From contig JAZDEQ010000041.1 of the NCBI GenBank assembly GCA_043808565.1, positions 1 to 9,901 on the forward strand: 9,901 nt of DNA. The letters are read 5' to 3'. A model generated the notes under the pieces. That model made no database searches. It saw only the letters and a program-made list of their open reading frames with translations, and was not told where the DNA came from. A program made the translations under genes and the position numbers. Numbering within the stretch: the first letter of the stretch is position 1; each line of letters starts with the position of its first letter. The stretch is from UBA12403 sp043808565. GTDB lineage: Bacteria; Patescibacteriota; Patescibacteriia; UBA9934; GWF2-40-263. Shown here piece after piece: positions 7,681-9,901 of the stretch.

Positions 7681-7689
7681 TTGTTTTTT

Positions 7690-8061
7690 ATGGCTGACTC
7701 GGTTTTTTTGAATCTCAACCCAATTAATTTAAAACACTTGAGACGTTCACTGAGAAGAAATCAGACAGATGCTGAGGGTTTGATTTGGCAATATCTACGG
7801 AATAACCAATTAGGTTTTAAATTTTATCGACAGTTTGGTATTGACAATTACATTGTCGATTTTTGTTGTCGAAATAAGAAGACGGTCGTTGAGATAGACG
7901 GCGGTATTCATGAAGAAAAAGACATTAAAGGGAACGATTTGGTTATAAGTAAAATTCTGGAGGATTTGGGATATAAAATTGTCAGATTCAAAAACTCAGA
8001 AATTTTAAACAATCCAGAATTAGTTGCAGAAAAGATTAAAAAATATCTTACAACCACATAA
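7690..8061 (+). CDS. DUF559 endonuclease-like protein
   Basis: The 123-residue product has the layout of DUF559, a small PD-(D/E)xK-like nuclease family related to very-short-patch-repair (Vsr) enzymes. Features are RRNQTDAEGLIWQYLRNNQLGFKFYRQ (22-48), a YIVDFCC strand with D57, VVEIDGGIH with E68, D70 and H74, and GYKIVRFKNSEIL (94-106). D57 and E68 are the expected metal ligands. Biochemistry for the family is sparse, so nicking of DNA is an inference. The frame stays open upstream to a GTG at 7576, but those 38 residues are translated repeat (SPHPNPSAIARPRARPLPP), so ATG 7690 is chosen. No Shine-Dalgarno is near. The gene is probably read from its own weak start or by read-through from the Nramp gene. 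It is framed by inverted repeats on both sides. Confidence 0.9.
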   Translation: MADSVFLNLNPINLKHLRRSLRRNQTDAEGLIWQYLRNNQLGFKFYRQFGIDNYIVDFCCRNKKTVVEIDGGIHEEKDIKGNDLVISKILEDLGYKIVRFKNSEILNNPELVAEKIKKYLTTT

Positions 8062-8103
8062 TTACTCTCCCTCTCCGTCGGGAGAGGGTAAGGGGTGAGG
8101 GGA
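8061..8103. repeat. Right repeat of the DUF559 cassette, forms a hairpin
   Basis: The arm begins on the last base of the DUF559 stop codon. It contains a perfect 8-bp stem CCCTCTCC/GGAGAGGG with a 4-base loop GTCG (8069-8088), then GGGGTGAGGGGA (8092-8103). It is the reverse complement of the ends of the left arm. There is no T-run after the stem, so it is not a typical terminator. Confidence 0.8.
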
Positions 8104-8117
8104 ACCGGCGACAAAAT

Positions 8118-8149
8118 AAAAAACCCGCCGAGTTACGTCCTCGGTCGGG
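8118..8149 (-). terminator. Terminator of the zinc-finger gene
   Basis: On the minus strand CCCG-A-CCGAG pairs with CTCGG-CGGG across loop GACGTAA (one bulged A), followed by six T (8118-8123). It sits 23 bases after the TAG of the small minus-strand ORF. This supports that ORF being a transcribed gene. Confidence 0.85.
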
Positions 8150-8172
8150 CGATGAACCGATCCGCTCTCCTT

Positions 8173-8325
8173 CTAGCCTCCCTTCTTCTTGGGTGGCGCC
8201 TTCTTCTCGGCCGCTGCGGCCCTAATCGTTTTCAATAGCTCTAGGAAAAGCGGACAAATCCGCTTGTGAACGACGAGCTCTTTCCGCGAGAAACGTCTGT
8301 CACATCCGTCACATTTGATGGCCAC
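8173..8325 (-). CDS. C2HC zinc-finger microprotein, 50 aa
   Basis: The minus-strand ORF starts GTG 8325 and ends TAG 8173. The N-terminal half is a single zinc finger, C5-x2-C8-x11-H20-x3-C24, with the classical F12 and L17 core positions of C2H2 fingers; the last ligand is Cys and the helix segment is one residue short. A short helix follows (PLFLELLKTIRAAAAEKK), then a basic tail KKAPPKKKGG that suggests nucleic-acid contact. An in-frame TGA lies just upstream and no ATG is available. AAGGAGG, the full anti-Shine-Dalgarno complement, ends 5 bases before the GTG, the only strong ribosome site in the window. The GC content, about 54% by hand count, is well above that of the neighbours. The gene has its own terminator. 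It may be a DNA- or RNA-binding regulator or ribosome-associated; its function is unknown. Confidence 0.8.
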   Translation of the reverse strand: MAIKCDGCDRRFSRKELVVHKRICPLFLELLKTIRAAAAEKKAPPKKKGG

Positions 8326-8328
8326 GAA

Positions 8329-8335
8329 CCCTCCT
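8329..8335 (-). promoter_or_regulatory. Strong Shine-Dalgarno of the zinc-finger gene
   Basis: The minus strand reads AGGAGGG here, preceded by further A residues, and the GTG start follows after a short spacer of three to four bases. It fixes the GTG as the start. It contrasts with the other genes here, which lack clear Shine-Dalgarno sites. Confidence 0.8.
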
Positions 8336-8368
8336 TTTCTTCTTCAGAAATTACCAATGTAGACAAGA

Positions 8369-8398
8369 CACTGGGGTTGTTTTATTTCCACCCCTGTG
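8369..8398 (-). promoter_or_regulatory. Hairpin in the probable leader of the zinc-finger gene
   Basis: On the minus strand CAC-A-GGGGT pairs with ACCCC-A-GTG around a 12-base loop (one A-A mismatch). It lies between a TATACT box (8413-8418) and the strong Shine-Dalgarno. It could stabilise or regulate the leader, and no known riboswitch class is recognised. It also lies upstream of the opposite EpmA-like promoter, where it would not be transcribed. Confidence 0.35.
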
Positions 8399-8412
8399 AA
8401 CTTGTATTTTTT

Positions 8413-8418
8413 AGTATA
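8413..8418 (-). promoter_or_regulatory. Possible -10 of the zinc-finger gene
   Basis: TATACT on the minus strand lies about 88 bases before the GTG. TTGACA (8431-8436, minus strand) is only 12 bp upstream, too close for a normal pair, so the promoter is unresolved. The same bases form the -35 of the opposite gene. Confidence 0.3.
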
Positions 8419-8429
8419 AAATTCAATTG

Positions 8430-8458
8430 TTGTCAACTTGACCTAAATGCTTTATCTT
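8430..8458 (+). promoter_or_regulatory. Promoter of the EpmA-like gene, near leaderless
   Basis: TTGTCA (8430-8435) and TATCTT (8453-8458) are separated by exactly 17 bp. Transcription would begin around 8465, three bases before ATG 8468. This would place the upstream in-frame ATG at 8447 outside the transcript. Confidence 0.55.
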
Positions 8459-8467
8459 AAGGTCAAT

Positions 8468-9472
8468 ATGAATAACTTATTTAACAAAAAACCAACCTTA
8501 CAAACCCGCCAAGAGATAATCCGAACGATTCGGGATTATTTTTATCAAATCAATTATCTCGAGGTTCAGGTACCACTCTTAATTCGCGGTACCAATCCTG
8601 ACGCTTTTTTGACTTCGTTTGAGGTTTTTGAAAACAACGACTTTCGAGGTTATTTAACGACTTCGACCGAATTTCAACTGCTTCGTCTTTTGTCGAATGG
8701 TTTTAGAAAAGTTTACACATTAACTTCAAATTTTCGAGCCAGTGACAAGGATATTACTCACAATCCAGAATTTACGATGTTGGAATGGGAAGCTGCAAAC
8801 GTGAACATGAAACAAATAGAAACTGAAACCGAGGAGCTTATTAAAAAAACTTTTTCAGTTCTCTTCCCGACCGCTGAATATTTGGAATACAACGGACAAA
8901 AAGTTCGTTTTATCAATCAGGCCTGGGAACGGCTTTCGGTTCACAAAGCTTTTGAAAAATATCTTGGTCTGAATCTTGCTCCGGATTTTTCGCTCGTCTC
9001 GATGCAAGAAGAAATAAAAAAAGTCGAACTCGAAGTGCCGACAAATTTCTTGGACGATCAAGGTTTGGTTTTTTCTTGGCTCATCGACAAAATTTCACCC
9101 AACCTCGGGGCGACGGTTCCGACCTGGCTTTACGACTGGCCGATTTTTCAAACCTCAATGGCTGAACCAATAAAAGAAAACTCCGCCGTCGCCGAGCGCA
9201 GCGAACTCTACATCGCCGGTCTTGAGATTGCCAACGGTTTCACCACCGTCTGCGACGCCGCCAAACAACGAAAATTATTTAACGAACAGCAAGAGGAACG
9301 AAACCTTCAAAACAAAAAACCAGTGGTGGTCGACGAAAAATATCTGGCTGATTTAGAAAAAGGTGGCTTGCAAGCCGCCGGCATAGCCCTTGGCGTTGAT
9401 CGGTTGGTGATGATTTTAACCGGTAAAAAGGATATTAACGAAGTGATGGCGTTTGGGTGGGATGAAATTTAA
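8468..9472 (+). CDS. epmA: EpmA/GenX-like class II lysyl-tRNA synthetase paralog
   Basis: The 334-residue product is a class II catalytic core without the N-terminal anticodon-binding OB domain of LysRS, as in EpmA (PoxA/GenX), which attaches beta-lysine to elongation factor P. Motif 1 lies near 31-48 (LEVQVPLLIRGTNPDAFL). Motif 2 is FRASDKDITHNPEFTMLEWE (89-108). Motif 3 is GIALGVDRLVM (305-315), with R312 for ATP. The block AERSELYIAGLEIANGF (242-258) carries the 'ANGF' form of EpmA. In motif 2 the usual F-R-N-E reads F-R-A-S, so the conserved Glu is Ser92, followed by Asp93. The frame extends seven codons upstream to 8447, but the likely promoter overlaps that start, so ATG 8468 is preferred. 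No EF-P or EpmB gene is in the window. Assignment to EpmA rather than another AspRS/LysRS-like paralog rests on size and motifs. Confidence 0.82.
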   Translation: MNNLFNKKPTLQTRQEIIRTIRDYFYQINYLEVQVPLLIRGTNPDAFLTSFEVFENNDFRGYLTTSTEFQLLRLLSNGFRKVYTLTSNFRASDKDITHNPEFTMLEWEAANVNMKQIETETEELIKKTFSVLFPTAEYLEYNGQKVRFINQAWERLSVHKAFEKYLGLNLAPDFSLVSMQEEIKKVELEVPTNFLDDQGLVFSWLIDKISPNLGATVPTWLYDWPIFQTSMAEPIKENSAVAERSELYIAGLEIANGFTTVCDAAKQRKLFNEQQEERNLQNKKPVVVDEKYLADLEKGGLQAAGIALGVDRLVMILTGKKDINEVMAFGWDEI

Positions 9473-9511
9473 AACACCTTGTCATCCCGAGCCAAAGAGG
9501 GATCTCGCTTA

Positions 9512-9543
9512 CCACTCCGTAGCTCGCCACGAGCGAAGGGTGG
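9512..9543. repeat. Palindromic repeat, copy A
   Basis: Stem CCACTC/GGGTGG encloses an internal loop and then GCTCG/CGAGC around CCA. The strand halves read CC-GTA-GC and GC-GAA-GG on either side of the apical stem. Confidence 0.7.
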
Positions 9544-9582
9544 CCACGTGATTCAAGCAGCATTCGTTGATTCGCGTGCCCG

Positions 9583-9604
9583 TCCGTAGCCCAGCGAAGG
9601 CGGA
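9583..9604. repeat. Palindromic repeat, copy B
   Basis: TCCG...CGGA encloses GC-CCA-GC. It shares CCGTAGC and GCGAAGG with copy A but lacks the three extra apical base pairs. Confidence 0.65.
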
Positions 9605-9640
9605 TATCAAAATTCGTCCCGCCTCTTAGGCTCGGACGGG

Positions 9641-9700
9641 ATCCCGCCAACCTGTCCTTCCGAAGCCCGAGCGTAGGAGGAAGGCCTCCGTCGGCGGGAT
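9641..9700. repeat. Nested palindromic repeat, copy C
   Basis: An outer inverted repeat ATCCCGCC/GGCGGGAT (9641-9648, 9693-9700) encloses CCTTCC/GGAAGG (9656-9661, 9679-9684), whose centre is CCGAAGC...GCGTAGG. The 13-mer CGAAGCCCGAGCG (9661-9673) is found inverted at 7641-7653. Confidence 0.7.
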
Positions 9701-9787
9701 AATTCGTAACATTCTAAGCCTAATCTTAGCCAAATTCTGGCTCTTGTCCGTTGACAAAACTCGGCTGAATAGACATTTCGGGTTGCT

Positions 9788-9823
9788 AAAACAGTCGGTG
9801 AATTTATTTCACCGACTGTTTTT
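9788..9823. terminator. Strong bidirectional terminator
   Basis: A perfect 15-bp stem, AAAACAGTCGGTGAA (9788-9802) with TTCACCGACTGTTTT (9808-9822), has a 5-base loop. It has T-runs on both strands. It can end transcripts from the minus-strand gene to the right and long plus-strand transcripts from the EpmA-like gene. The stop codon of the minus-strand gene is in the loop. Confidence 0.9.
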
Positions 9824-9901
9824 GTTTCCTTGGTTTTGAGGGAATATTCAGAATAGTTTCGATCATCTTTTTCTTAGTCTCCGAGTTGATTCCTCGATGA
9901 G
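9804..9901 (-). CDS. C-terminal end of an unknown gene
   Basis: One minus-strand frame is open from the window edge to TAA at 9804-9806 and encodes 31 or more residues ending HRGINSETKKKMIETILNIP then a Lys/Gln-rich tail. The other two minus-strand frames stop early. The stop inside a strong terminator supports a true gene end. The tail is basic and probably helical; the family is not recognisable from so little. Confidence 0.5.
   Translation of the reverse strand, partial: HRGINSETKKKMIETILNIPSKPRKQKQSVK

Larger units (their letters stand above)
7579..8103. mobile_element. DUF559 cassette bounded by nested inverted repeats
   Basis: A 12-bp perfect outer inverted repeat, TCCCCTCACCCC (7579-7590) and GGGGTGAGGGGA (8092-8103), encloses an inner pair. 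The inner pair is CGGAGAGGGAGATTAAT (7664-7680) and its near-perfect complement ATTACTCTCCCTCTCCG (8061-8077), with one mismatch. The only gene inside is the DUF559 ORF, which fills the space from 10 bases after the left inner repeat to the base where the right one begins. No direct target duplication is seen. That this moves as a unit is inference. Confidence 0.55.
9473..9787. other. Gene-free stretch packed with palindromic repeats
   Basis: No credible gene is seen in the 331 bases between the EpmA-like stop and the next stop codon. The stretch contains at least six short inverted repeats: 9484-9503 (ATCCC/GGGAT), 9512-9543, 9583-9604, 9615-9638 (CGTCC...GGACG enclosing GCCT/AGGC), 9641-9700 enclosing 9656-9684, and two small adjacent stems near 9714-9744. 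The opening GTCATCCCGAG resembles intergenic repeats known in many bacteria. The minus-strand open frame over 9435-9650 is a product of this repeat composition. Confidence 0.75.

Noticed and set aside
7576..7689. GTG start extending DUF559 by 38 residues
   Set aside because: The extension is translated repeat DNA rich in Pro and Arg, and family members start near ATG 7690.
7570..8112. Target-site duplication around the DUF559 cassette
   Set aside because: The flanks (TTTAGGTG to the left, ACCGGCGA to the right) do not match, so no duplication is claimed.
8447..8467. Upstream ATG of the EpmA-like gene
   Set aside because: It lies within the best promoter, ahead of the likely transcription start, and the seven added residues match no family feature.
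9435..9650. 71-residue minus-strand ORF
   Set aside because: It consists of palindromic intergenic repeats and the antisense end of the EpmA-like gene.
9473..9803. CRISPR array or tRNA among the repeats
   Set aside because: The repeats differ in length and spacing without regular spacers, and no cloverleaf with a T-loop GGTTCGA-type sequence was found.
1..9901. Recoded TGA (as in Gracilibacteria)
   Set aside because: Genes are full length under the standard bacterial code and none is interrupted by in-frame TGA.

Overview
The window reads as a chromosomal piece from a Candidate Phyla Radiation (Patescibacteria) bacterium, most likely a parcubacterial lineage. Reasons: AT-rich compact genes with many Phe/Lys/Asn codons; a secreted protein with two tandem 'GRILLQVEQHGEAWYV' domains, a type I know from parcubacterial exported proteins; a Tic20/DUF4870 mini-membrane protein; few Shine-Dalgarno sites; and GC-rich palindromic intergenic repeats. 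All eight visible stop codons are TAA or TAG and no ORF needs a recoded TGA, so the code looks standard. The lineage is an inference from gene content, not from a marker gene.

Left part (1-3421): an IS4-type transposase, open at the left edge, lies 55 bp downstream of and on the same strand as a 764-residue exported propeller-like protein. The end of that protein may have been reshaped by the insertion. A divergent AT-rich promoter region follows, then an unrecognised 219-residue soluble protein. It converges on a HI0933-type flavoprotein, with a bidirectional terminator between them. The flavoprotein and a Tic20-like membrane protein diverge from interleaved promoters.

Right part (5990-9901): a terminator with a G9 loop, then an Nramp-family transporter without the classical DPGN and MPHN metal-site motifs. 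Directly after its stop codon sits a compact 525-bp cassette: a DUF559 endonuclease-like gene between nested inverted repeats. Next comes a 50-residue C2HC zinc-finger microprotein on the minus strand, with a perfect Shine-Dalgarno and its own terminator. Divergent from it is an EpmA/GenX-type lysyl-tRNA synthetase paralog, which appears nearly leaderless. A 331-bp gene-free stretch of palindromic repeats follows, then a strong terminator and the C-terminal end of an unknown minus-strand gene.

The genes do not form one pathway; most have their own promoter. The unusual layer is the repeats. One palindrome family occurs about five times, including inside the left repeat of the DUF559 cassette, and its arms show a base-pair swap that keeps the fold. 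DUF559 plus repeats is the best candidate here for an incompletely described mobile system.
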